NCBI RefSeq assembly: GCF_001512305.1
Contig: NZ_LNUT01000005.1
Coordinates: 1,027,774-1,091,773 of the forward strand
Reading direction: 5' to 3'
Origin: Arthrobacter sp. EPSL27
GTDB taxonomy: Bacteria > Actinomycetota > Actinomycetes > Actinomycetales > Micrococcaceae
Length of the DNA: 64,000 bases
In this document: one piece after another, positions 50,554 to 57,436 of the stretch
Layout: every line of letters starts with the position of its first letter
Position numbering within the stretch: the first letter of the stretch is position 1
Position numbers and translations under genes: made by a program
The notes under the pieces: model-generated
Seen by the model: only the letters and a program-made list of their open reading frames with translations
Told to the model about the DNA's origin: nothing
Database searches by the model: none

Positions 50554-51174
50554 CTACTCGGCCACGGCGGCGGCGATGAGGGACTTGAGGGTGCCCTTCT
50601 GGATCTCGCCGAGGACGCGGGACGCCACGCGGCCCTGCTTGTCGAGCACCAGCGTGGTGGGCACGGCCCCCGGAGGAACCAGCCCGGACACGGCCAGGAG
50701 CACGCCGCCGTCCTTGTCGTTGAAGCTCGGGTAGGTCAGGTTGAAGGTCTTGTCGAACGCCTCAGCGGCGGCCTTTTCGTCGCGGAGGTTCACGCCGAAG
50801 AACTGCACGCCCTGGCTCTTGAATTCCTGGTGCAGTGCCTCCAGCGACGGCGCCTCGACCCGGCAGGGCGCGCACGCCGCGAACCAGAAGTTCAGCACGG
50901 TCACCTTGCCCTGGAACGCCTCGGCCGTGACGGTGGTGCCGTCGAACAGAGTGCCCTGGAGGGTCACGGGGCTCTTGCGGTCCCCGACGGCGAATTCGGT
51001 CACGGAGCCGTCGCCGGCCACGTAGTTCTTGTTGTCACCGGCCCGGGCCTGCTGCGCCAGGGCATCTTCCTTCGCGCAGCCGGAGAGCCCCAGCACGACG
51101 GCGAGGGCCCCGCCGCCCGCCGTCAGGAAGCTGCGGCGGGAGACGTTTGATGCGTTGGGGTTGTTGCTGTTCAT
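50554..51174 (-). CDS. resA: Extracellular thioredoxin-like protein ResA/TlpA
   Basis: Reduces the CXXCH heme-binding motif of apocytochrome c before heme attachment. The 206-residue protein has an N-terminal Tat-like motif SRRSFL, a lipobox LSGC (Cys33), and an AhpC/TSA-Redoxin fold with active site Cys101-Ala-Pro-Cys104 in WFAACAPCR. Start at ATG 51174; the longer frame is unlikely. It follows the phosphatase gene by 2 nt. Confidence 0.93.
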   Translation of the reverse strand: MNSNNPNASNVSRRSFLTAGGGALAVVLGLSGCAKEDALAQQARAGDNKNYVAGDGSVTEFAVGDRKSPVTLQGTLFDGTTVTAEAFQGKVTVLNFWFAACAPCRVEAPSLEALHQEFKSQGVQFFGVNLRDEKAAAEAFDKTFNLTYPSFNDKDGGVLLAVSGLVPPGAVPTTLVLDKQGRVASRVLGEIQKGTLKSLIAAAVAE

Positions 51175-51176
51175 GC

Positions 51177-51842
51177 TCAGGCTCCGGGGGTGCTGGACGC
51201 ACCGGGGAGTAGGGCGGCCGCAGGCTCGCTGTAATCGACGCGCAGGAGGTTCCCGCCGTCGTCGAACGTCAGCGACGTGACCGAGGTGAGGGTGCATTCC
51301 CGCTTGCGCGGATCGTGCCAGAGGGGCTTGCCCTCGGCACTGAGCCGCGTGGCCCAGATGGGCAGCTGGTGGCTGACGAGGATGGCTTCAGCGCCCTCGC
51401 CCCCGAGTTCGATGGCCCTGAGCCGGGCGTCCTGCACCGCGGCCATGACGCGGGCGGCCTGGTCCTTGTAGGGCTCGCCCCAGGACGGCCGGAACGGGTT
51501 GCGCAGCATGGGCCAGTGCTTCAGTTTGAGGATCTCCGCCTTGTCGACGTGGAGGCCCTCGAAGTAGTTGGCGGCCTCGATGATGCGGGCTTCCGTGGCG
51601 ATCTCAAGGTTGAGCGCCTCGGAAATGGGCTGCGCCGTCTCCTGCGCGCGGGTCAGCGGCGAGGCGGCCAGGTGGACGATCTTTGCGCCCTGCGCGGACC
51701 GTTCACTGAAGTGCTCCGCGAGCATCCGGGCCATCTCCCGGCCCAGTTCGGAGAGGTGGAATTCGGGCAGCCTGCCGTACAGGACACCTTCGGGATTGTG
51801 GACCTCGCCGTGGCGGAGCAGATGAACAGTGGCTGGGGGCAT
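51177..51842 (-). CDS. Histidine phosphatase (phosphoglycerate mutase-like) family protein
   Basis: A 221-residue protein with the phosphohistidine motif VHLLRHGEVHNP and the second His in ILVSHQLPIW. Substrate unknown; genes of this type precede resA in many actinobacteria. I chose the ATG at 51842 (MPPATVHLLRHG); an in-frame TTG at 51872 would add ten residues. The first gene of the minus-strand cytochrome c maturation unit. A TTCTAC-GTAGAA palindrome lies upstream at 51883-51899. Confidence 0.86.
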   Translation of the reverse strand: MPPATVHLLRHGEVHNPEGVLYGRLPEFHLSELGREMARMLAEHFSERSAQGAKIVHLAASPLTRAQETAQPISEALNLEIATEARIIEAANYFEGLHVDKAEILKLKHWPMLRNPFRPSWGEPYKDQAARVMAAVQDARLRAIELGGEGAEAILVSHQLPIWATRLSAEGKPLWHDPRKRECTLTSVTSLTFDDGGNLLRVDYSEPAAALLPGASSTPGA

Positions 51843-51956
51843 GTGTACCAGTTTCTCAAAGGGCAGGGGCAATGACGAAATCTTCTACAAGAAGTAGAAC
51901 TGAGGAGTTTTGAAAAATGTTCCCCGGAGTTGGAATAAAAGATGCAAATGCATGTT

Positions 51957-52009
51957 TATACTGGGTGAAGCAGTTAGTTGAGACTTCAACGAATGTGGCT
52001 TCAACTAAC
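51957..52009 (+). promoter_or_regulatory. yceI promoter with MarR-type palindrome
   Basis: TATACT (51957-51962) is a good -10 box. Downstream, GTTAGTTGA (51973-51981) and its perfect reverse complement TCAACTAAC (52001-52009) flank a further TCAAC (51986-51990), giving three half-sites of an AGTTGA/TCAACT pattern usual for MarR regulators. The site would cover the transcript start. No MarR gene is in the window. Confidence 0.55.
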
Positions 52010-52059
52010 GATCAGAGCATCACCACCGGCAGTACCCACCCGACTCAAGGAGAAACACC

Positions 52060-52608
52060 ATGGCACTCCCCGCCAACGTCACCACCGGAACCTGGACCCT
52101 GGACAACTCGCACAGCGAGATCGGCTTCACCGTCCGCCACGCAGGCATCAGCAAGGTCCGCGGCCAGTTCAAGGACGCCGAGGCCACCCTGGACCTCGCC
52201 GAAAACGTGGCCGACTCCAAGGTCAACGCCACCATCAAGACCGCCAGCTTCGACTCCGGCGACGTCAACCGCGACGGCCACGTCCGCGGCGAAGACTTCT
52301 TCGACGTCGAGAAGTTCCCGGAAATCTCCTTCGTCTCCAACGCGATCGTCCCCAAGGGCGACGCATACGAGCTCCAGGGCGACCTCACCATCAAGGGCGT
52401 CACCCGCCCGGTGGCCCTCGAGACCGAGCTCCACGGTGTGGCCGTCGATCCGTTCGGCAACACCCGCGCCGGCCTCACCGCCGAAACCACCATCAGCCGC
52501 AAGGACTTCGGCCTGACCTGGAACGCCGTCCTCGAAGCCGGCGGCGTGCTGGTCAGCGACAAGGTGGGCATCAACCTCGAACTGGCCTTCATCGCTCCCG
52601 CTGCCTAG
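52060..52608 (+). CDS. YceI family protein
   Basis: A 182-residue lipocalin-like beta-barrel thought to bind an isoprenoid or quinone. It has no signal peptide, unlike E. coli YceI, so it is likely cytoplasmic. Family landmarks are TWTLDNSHSEIGFTVRHAG, KVRGQF, GHVRGEDFFDVEKFPEISF and the closing VLEAGGVLVSDKVGINLELA. ACTCAAGGAG lies before the ATG. The leader is long (about 90 nt) with a MarR-like palindrome. Confidence 0.92.
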   Translation: MALPANVTTGTWTLDNSHSEIGFTVRHAGISKVRGQFKDAEATLDLAENVADSKVNATIKTASFDSGDVNRDGHVRGEDFFDVEKFPEISFVSNAIVPKGDAYELQGDLTIKGVTRPVALETELHGVAVDPFGNTRAGLTAETTISRKDFGLTWNAVLEAGGVLVSDKVGINLELAFIAPAA

Positions 52609-52644
52609 TCAGCAACATCCAGCCGGTCCCCGACCCGCAGCAGG

Positions 52645-52681
52645 CACCCCGTTCCGTCCCCGCGACGGAACGGGGTGTTTT
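52645..52681 (+). terminator. yceI terminator
   Basis: CACCCCGTTCCGTC (52645-52658) pairs with its exact complement (52664-52677), followed by TTTT. A strong Rho-independent terminator. Confidence 0.92.
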
Positions 52682-52777
52682 GCTTGAGCGGCGGGCGCGT
52701 CCGGGGCGTCCCGACATGCTCCGCAACACGCTCAGATTCCATCGATACCGGCACTTTCGCGGTCTAAAGTGAGTGCC

Positions 52778-53440
52778 ATGAGCAACCCCAATGAGGTACC
52801 TCCGCAGCAGCAGCCCGGTGCCCAGCCGCCTCGGCAGGGCAATGTTCCGCCCGCAGGTTCCGTACCTCCGGGCTACCAGCCCCCGGGCCAGCAGGCCTAC
52901 CAGCCGCCGCCCGGCCACCAGGCCGGCTACCAGGCCCCGGGCCAGCAAACCGGTTTCCGCTTCGAAATGCCTGCGGACCGGCCGCGGAACTTCTACGACG
53001 CCATGCCCAGCGGCGGGTTCTCCGGCATGTTCACCGTGCCGCAGATGCCGACCGAACTGAAGGTCGCTTACTGGATCTGGCTCATCGGCGGGTTGCTGGG
53101 CCTGCTGGGCGGCGTGATCGGCCTCTTCGGGGCTTTTGTGCTGCTGGCCGTGGTCCCCGGCATGGGGCTCCTGGTGCTCCTGCTGGTGCTGGTGGCCCTC
53201 GCCCTCTCCGCAGCACAGGTCATCCTCGCCATGAAGATGAAGGAGGGCCGCGAATGGGCCCGCTTCGCGCTCACGATCGTCGCGGGAATCTCACTGGTGC
53301 TGGCTGCCCTCAACGCCGGCGCGGCGGACGGCCGGGGAGGCGGCAGCTGGCCGGGCTTCGTCATCAGCCTCGTGGCGACGGTGCTGATGTGGCTGCCCAA
53401 CTCCCAGGCGTGGTTCGCTTCCCTGCGGGGCCGTTTCTGA
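52778..53440 (+). CDS. Membrane protein with Gln/Pro/Gly-rich N-terminus
   Basis: A 220-residue protein. The first 60 residues are low-complexity (PPQQQPGAQPPRQGNVPPAG, YQPPGQQAYQPPPGHQ), then four membrane helices from about residue 92. The loop MKMKEGREWARFAL is shared with the next gene (NVRKGKNWARIL), and both end in a hydrophobic segment with YLP/WLPN. They are paralogues from duplication. TAAAGT at 52765-52770 stands 7 nt before the ATG (leaderless type). Function unknown. Confidence 0.75.
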   Translation: MSNPNEVPPQQQPGAQPPRQGNVPPAGSVPPGYQPPGQQAYQPPPGHQAGYQAPGQQTGFRFEMPADRPRNFYDAMPSGGFSGMFTVPQMPTELKVAYWIWLIGGLLGLLGGVIGLFGAFVLLAVVPGMGLLVLLLVLVALALSAAQVILAMKMKEGREWARFALTIVAGISLVLAALNAGAADGRGGGSWPGFVISLVATVLMWLPNSQAWFASLRGRF

Positions 53441-53594
53441 CCCTGGGCACGTAGCCCGGCGGTGCCGCGAGAATACCTCTCCGGAATGATCCCTCCGGGC
53501 GCCGCTGCGCGGTACGGTGGACTTAAACCATGCTGGGGGCAGGGCAGGACGCTGTTTCCGGTATCCGAACCAGACCGCCACGCAAAGGAACGCC

Positions 53595-54413
53595 ATGAGC
53601 ATCCCGCCAGTCCCGCCGTCGAACCCGGACTCCCCCAAGCCGGGTGAACAGCCGGAGCCCCGCTACGGCCAGAACGCCCCCCAGTACGGGGAGAACCCGC
53701 CGTCGGCTCCGCAGTACGGCCAGAATCCGCCGTCGGCACCGCCGCAGTACGGCCAGGCCCCGTCCGCGCCGCAGTATGGCTCGAACCCTCAGTACGGCCA
53801 GCAGGCGCCGCAGTATGGCCAGAACCCCCAGTACGGCCAGCAGGCACCGCAGTACGGCCAGAACCCGCCGCAGTACAACCAGCAGGCCCAGCCGTTCGGG
53901 CAGCCCGCGTATGGCCAGTCGCCCTACGCCCAGTACCCGTCCGAGCAGCCGCAGGCCACGTCCGGCATGCCCAAGCTCGTCAACACGGCCTTCTGGCTCA
54001 TCGTCGCCTCCGGAGTGGTGTGGATCCTCTCCCTGCTGATGGCGCTCGGCACGCTGGACTCCCCGGAGATGCGGAACATGTTCGAGCAGCAGATGGCCGG
54101 CAGCGGCGCTGACATCCGCTACGAGGACATGCGGGGCGTCCTGGTCGGCAGCATCCTCGTGTTCGCCCTGATCAGCTCCGGACTTTACGCGCTGGTCGCC
54201 CTGAACGTGCGCAAGGGCAAGAACTGGGCCCGGATCCTCGGCACCGTTTTTGCCGCCCTGTCGATCTTCAGCATTTTCCCGCTGAGCCTCGGCACCCTGG
54301 CGGTCCTCCTCGGCATCGCCGGCATTGTGATGCTGTACCTTCCGGCCGCGGCGCCGTACTTCAGCAAGCGCCAGCCGTTCGCCAACCCCTACGGACAGCC
54401 GGGCCGGTACTAA
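53595..54413 (+). CDS. Membrane protein with YGQ-repeat, prion-like N-terminus
   Basis: A 272-residue protein. Residues 15-120 hold about a dozen QYGQ(N/Q/A)-(P/A) units with Pro and Ser (for example PQYGQNPQYGQQAPQYGQ), with few charges: a Tyr/Gln-rich disordered domain. Four membrane helices follow (about 133-250), with NVRKGKNWARILG between helices 2 and 3 as in the paralogue upstream. AAAGGA precedes the ATG. The DNA of the repeat is itself tandemly repeated (CAGTACGGCCAGAAC-like). Function unknown. Confidence 0.78.
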   Translation: MSIPPVPPSNPDSPKPGEQPEPRYGQNAPQYGENPPSAPQYGQNPPSAPPQYGQAPSAPQYGSNPQYGQQAPQYGQNPQYGQQAPQYGQNPPQYNQQAQPFGQPAYGQSPYAQYPSEQPQATSGMPKLVNTAFWLIVASGVVWILSLLMALGTLDSPEMRNMFEQQMAGSGADIRYEDMRGVLVGSILVFALISSGLYALVALNVRKGKNWARILGTVFAALSIFSIFPLSLGTLAVLLGIAGIVMLYLPAAAPYFSKRQPFANPYGQPGRY

Positions 54414-54488
54414 CCAGCCCGTTCTGCCCGGACGATAAAGCCTGGTACCGACGCTGAGGGCGCGGGAGCCGGAGGAACCGACTGAAAG

Positions 54489-55196
54489 CTAGTCGGCATC
54501 TTCCGGGTCCTGCGCCCTTTGTGCGTGGTACGCCAGGATCTGCAGTTCCGTGGCCATGTCCACCTTGCGCAGGTTGACCCCGGGCGGCACCTGCAGCATC
54601 ACCGGGGCAAAGCTCAGAATGCTGCGCACGCCGGCGGCCACCACCCGGTCGCAGACGTCCTGGGCGACGGCGGCCGGCAGGGCCAGCACTACCATGTTGG
54701 CTCCGGTCCGCTGCAGCACCGGCTCCAGGTCGGCGGCGTCGCTCACCCGCAGCCAGCCCACTTCGCTGCCTACCACCATCTGGTCCGCATCGAAGATCGC
54801 GACGATCTCGAAGCCGCGGGATTCGAACCCGCCGTACCGGGCCAAAGCCTTGCCCAGGTTGCCGGCACCGACGATCGCGACCTTCCAGTCGTGCGTCAGG
54901 CCCAGCGCGGCGGCAATATGCCGGTTGAGGTATTGAACTTCGTAGCCGACACCGCGTGTCCCGTAGGAGCCGACGTAGGAGAGGTCCTTGCGCAGCGTGG
55001 AGGGGCTGACGCCCGAGGCTTCGGCGAGCGATTCGGAGGAGACCCGGTCAATGCCTTCGGAGAGCAGTGTGGTGAGGGCGCGCAGATAGATGGTCAGCCG
55101 GGCCACGGCCGCGGGCGGAATCTGCTTGGAAGCAGGCCCCGTTCCCCCGGGCAGCGCGTCAGGGGATGAATCCAGCGAAGTCACTATCTGCTCCAT
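54489..55196 (-). CDS. rex: Redox-sensing transcriptional repressor Rex
   Basis: A 235-residue NADH-sensing repressor of respiratory and fermentative genes. The N-terminal winged helix has SSESLAEASGVSPSTLRKDL and LSYVGSYGTRGVGYEV; the Rossmann domain has VAIVGAGNLGKALARY; and the domain-swapped C-terminal helix follows. A TTGTGA half-site occurs in the leader (from about 55204), too little to claim self-control. Next to it are a glutaredoxin-like gene upstream and the prion-like membrane gene, convergent. Confidence 0.95.
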   Translation of the reverse strand: MEQIVTSLDSSPDALPGGTGPASKQIPPAAVARLTIYLRALTTLLSEGIDRVSSESLAEASGVSPSTLRKDLSYVGSYGTRGVGYEVQYLNRHIAAALGLTHDWKVAIVGAGNLGKALARYGGFESRGFEIVAIFDADQMVVGSEVGWLRVSDAADLEPVLQRTGANMVVLALPAAVAQDVCDRVVAAGVRSILSFAPVMLQVPPGVNLRKVDMATELQILAYHAQRAQDPEDAD

Positions 55197-55274
55197 TGAG
55201 TCGCGTTGTGACTTCCACTCTAGAGCCCCCGCAGTTCAGCAAACAAAGCAGCGGCTGCCAGCCGCCACGCCGCT

Positions 55275-55535
55275 TCAGGCCTGCTGGCCCAGCGCCCGCC
55301 GCAGCGTCCGTTCCAGCCGGGCCTCGTCGATCTTCCAGAAATCGCGCTGGACGCCGTCCACCAGGACCACGGGGATCTCTTCCGCAAAGCGCTCCCGCAG
55401 GTCAGCGTCGTCGTCCACGGACTGTTCCCGCCAGCTGATCCCCAGTCCCGAGGTGACGCGTTCGACGGCGGCGCGCGCCGCCGTGCAGAGGTGGCAGTCA
55501 GCTTTGGTGATGAGGACGACGTCGGGATGCGGCAT
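55275..55535 (-). CDS. Glutaredoxin family protein
   Basis: An 86-residue thioredoxin-fold protein with active-site Cys-His-Leu-Cys (ADCHLCTAAR) near residue 15, the cis-Pro in EIPVVLVDG and a C-terminal helix. This group (Glrx-like, DUF836-type) is usual before rex in actinobacteria. Start at ATG 55535; TACCGT at 55542-55547, 6 nt before it, indicates a leaderless mRNA. Confidence 0.9.
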   Translation of the reverse strand: MPHPDVVLITKADCHLCTAARAAVERVTSGLGISWREQSVDDDADLRERFAEEIPVVLVDGVQRDFWKIDEARLERTLRRALGQQA

Positions 55536-55646
55536 GGGTCCACGGTAGCCCGGCCGGGCCTCCGCCGTCGACGCGCCGGGAACATCCGCGGCGCTGCCAC
55601 GGCCCGGGCGGCGGGAACCTGCCCCGGCGTTGACTAGACTCGTGGC

Positions 55647-56465
55647 ATGCCCGAAGAGAAGTTCGCCGCCGTGGTCACCGAGCCCGCTGCAGCCCCGCAG
55701 CACGGCGAAGCCGCGTTCTTCGACGTCGACAACACCCTCATGCGGGGGGCCAGCCTGTTCCATGTGGCCCGGAAAATGCACCAGCGCGGCGCCTTCACCA
55801 TCCCCCAGGCGATCGGGATCGCCTGGAAGCAGCTGATGTTTGTGCTGCGCGGGGAAAAGATGGATGACGTGCACGCCGTCCGCGACACCGCCCTGGGCCT
55901 GGCCTCCGGTTTCACCGTTGAGGACATCGAGGCCCTCGGCCAAGAGGTGTACGACGAGATGATCGAATCCCGGATCTGGCCCGGCGCCAAAGCTCTGGCC
56001 GAGCAGCACCTCCGCGTCGGCCGCAGGGTGTGGCTGGTGACGGCGACGCCGATCGAGGTGGCCACCGTCATCTCCAGCCGGCTGGGCCTCACCGGAGCCC
56101 TCGGCACCGTGGGTGAGATCGAGGACGGCTCCTACACCGGCCGGCTGGTGGGCGAGATCCTGCACGGCCCGGCCAAGGCGGTGGCGGTCCAGGCGATGGC
56201 CGAGTCCGAGGGGCTGGATCTGGCCCGGTGCTGGGCGTACAGCGATTCACGCAACGATATTCCGCTGCTGAGCATGGTGGGCCACCCCGTCGCCATCAAC
56301 CCCGATTCCGGCCTCCGCCGCCACGCCCGCGACCACAACTGGCCGGTCTACGATTTCCGCTCCGGCCGGCGCGCAGCCACCCTGGGGCTCAAGGCCGCCA
56401 CGGTCGGCGGCGCCATCTACGGCCTGTGGCGCGGGTTCTCCCGCTTCCGCGGCCCCACAGTCTGA
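55647..56465 (+). CDS. HAD-IB family hydrolase (SerB-like phosphatase)
   Basis: A 272-residue HAD phosphatase of subfamily IB. Motif I FFDVDNTL with the nucleophile Asp, motif II LVTATP, motif III Lys in HGPAKAVAV and motif IV YSDSRNDIPLL are all present. The C-terminal GLKAATVGGAIYGLWRG may touch the membrane. Substrate unknown; phosphoserine or a phospholipid intermediate are options. TAGACT at 55635-55640 is 6 nt from the ATG (leaderless type). Confidence 0.9.
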   Translation: MPEEKFAAVVTEPAAAPQHGEAAFFDVDNTLMRGASLFHVARKMHQRGAFTIPQAIGIAWKQLMFVLRGEKMDDVHAVRDTALGLASGFTVEDIEALGQEVYDEMIESRIWPGAKALAEQHLRVGRRVWLVTATPIEVATVISSRLGLTGALGTVGEIEDGSYTGRLVGEILHGPAKAVAVQAMAESEGLDLARCWAYSDSRNDIPLLSMVGHPVAINPDSGLRRHARDHNWPVYDFRSGRRAATLGLKAATVGGAIYGLWRGFSRFRGPTV

Positions 56466-56510
56466 CCCCGGACCGACCGGGCCCTCACCGCACCAACCCC
56501 GCACCGGACT

Positions 56511-56683
56511 GAACCTGCGTCGACCAGGCCTGCGCCGGCCCATTCCCGCTGCGCTTCCTGCTGGACGCTGCGCTTCCGGCCGGGCGCTACGCGTATCTGC
56601 GTAGCGTGGGTTCGAAAGCGTAGCGCCCAGGTCAACCCGCGTCGGTCGTACCTACGCGCGTCGCCAGTCTGAACCCGCGTCGG
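56511..56683. repeat. Cluster of short repeats and palindromes in the 56466-56770 gap
   Basis: This 305-nt gene-free stretch has GGGCGCTACGC (56582-56592) facing GCGTAGCGCCC (56618-56628), an inner GCTACGC/GCGTAGC hairpin (56586-56604), and three direct copies of AACC(C/T)GCGTCG at about 56512, 56635 and 56672. No open frame or RNA gene is evident. Confidence 0.6.
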
Positions 56684-56715
56684 GACGGTGAGCCCGCGCC
56701 TGGCGCACGACGGAA

Positions 56716-56752
56716 ATGAAAATGCCCGCCGCCTGGAAGGCAACGGGCATTT
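56716..56752 (-). terminator. bS22 terminator
   Basis: AAATGCCCG (56720-56728) pairs with CGGGCATTT (56744-56752). On the minus strand the stem is followed by TTTCATTT. It stands 19 nt after the bS22 stop. Confidence 0.8.
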
Positions 56753-56770
56753 CCATGAAGTGAGGTAGCT

Positions 56771-56869
56771 CTACTTCTTATTGCGACGCTGGTGGCGCGT
56801 CTTGCGAAGCAGCTTGCGGTGCTTCTTCTTGGCCATACGCTTGCGACGCTTCTTAATAACTGAACCCAC
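56771..56869 (-). CDS. Small ribosomal protein bS22 (AURKAIP1/COX24 domain)
   Basis: A 32-residue, strongly basic protein (GSVIKKRRKRMAKKKHRKL, then LRKTRHQRRNKK). This is the actinobacterial AURKAIP1/COX24-domain peptide seen bound near the decoding centre in mycobacterial ribosomes and named bS22. GTG start with AAGGAAC upstream; a terminator follows. Too short for ordinary gene finding. Confidence 0.9.
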   Translation of the reverse strand: MGSVIKKRRKRMAKKKHRKLLRKTRHQRRNKK

Positions 56870-56951
56870 GAAAGTTCCTTACCGGCTAGATGCAGTACCT
56901 GCCTGTTGGGAAGGGTCCGCGGGCTTAGCAGCAGACTGCACAACTGACAGG

Positions 56952-56980
56952 TTCTTACAATGACGTAAAACGTTCCTTAA
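56952..56980 (-). promoter_or_regulatory. Possible bS22 promoter
   Basis: Reading the minus strand, TTAAGG (56980-56975) and TAAGAA (56957-56952) are 17 nt apart, which would start transcription about 75 nt before the bS22 GTG. Confidence 0.35.
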
Positions 56981-57070
56981 CAGGGTACCGCCTATCGGGG
57001 GCACACCACGACCGCGAGCCCGTTCCGGCGCCTGCTGGCACTGATTCCGGCCGCAGAAGACGCGGGGACC

Positions 57071-57283
57071 TCAGGCTGTTTCCGAGTTCCCGTCCACCAC
57101 AGCACCCTTGAGGTACTGCTCGACGGCGGCCTCCGGCACCCGGTAGGAGCGCCCGAAACGCACGGCGGGCATCTCTCCGGAATGGACCAGGCGGTACACG
57201 GTCATTTTGGACACGCGCATGACCTCCGCGACTTCGGCCACGGTCAAGAAGCGTGCGTTGGAGAAGTTAGCCTCCGGAGACAT
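57071..57283 (-). CDS. Excisionase-type (MerR-like) helix-turn-helix protein
   Basis: A 70-residue DNA-binding protein with one domain: RFLTVAEVAEVMRVSKMTVYRLVHSGEMPAVRFGRSYRVPEAA (quoted in part: AEVMRVSKMTVYRL is the HTH, RFGRSYRVPE the wing). It belongs to the BldC-related group of small actinobacterial regulators, not to a phage. AGGGA precedes the ATG. Its position near rex and bS22 is conserved in related genomes as I recall. Confidence 0.88.
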   Translation of the reverse strand: MSPEANFSNARFLTVAEVAEVMRVSKMTVYRLVHSGEMPAVRFGRSYRVPEAAVEQYLKGAVVDGNSETA

Positions 57284-57436
57284 GTCCCTATTCCTTTGCT
57301 CAAGCGAACGGCAGCCTTATCAGAACGACATGGCGGTGTGCCGATGCTGAGCCATCAAACAACCATGTACTAGATACTGTAGGGGCTGATGGTGCCCGTG
57401 TGAAAGAGGAACGGCTGAATCCTCCGGCCAGAGTCC

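Noticed and set aside
55197..55215. A Rex operator in front of rex
   Set aside because: Only one half-site (TTGTGA) is present; the inverted partner TCACAA at the 6-nt spacing is missing.
57071..57283. A phage excisionase (Xis) and hence a prophage remnant
   Set aside because: No integrase, attachment sites or phage genes; the protein belongs to the small BldC-related regulators and sits among core genes.
57284..57436. A short open frame or leader between aroG and the HTH gene
   Set aside because: No start signal with spacing, no repeat or aromatic codon run; only weak promoter-like AT-rich words.
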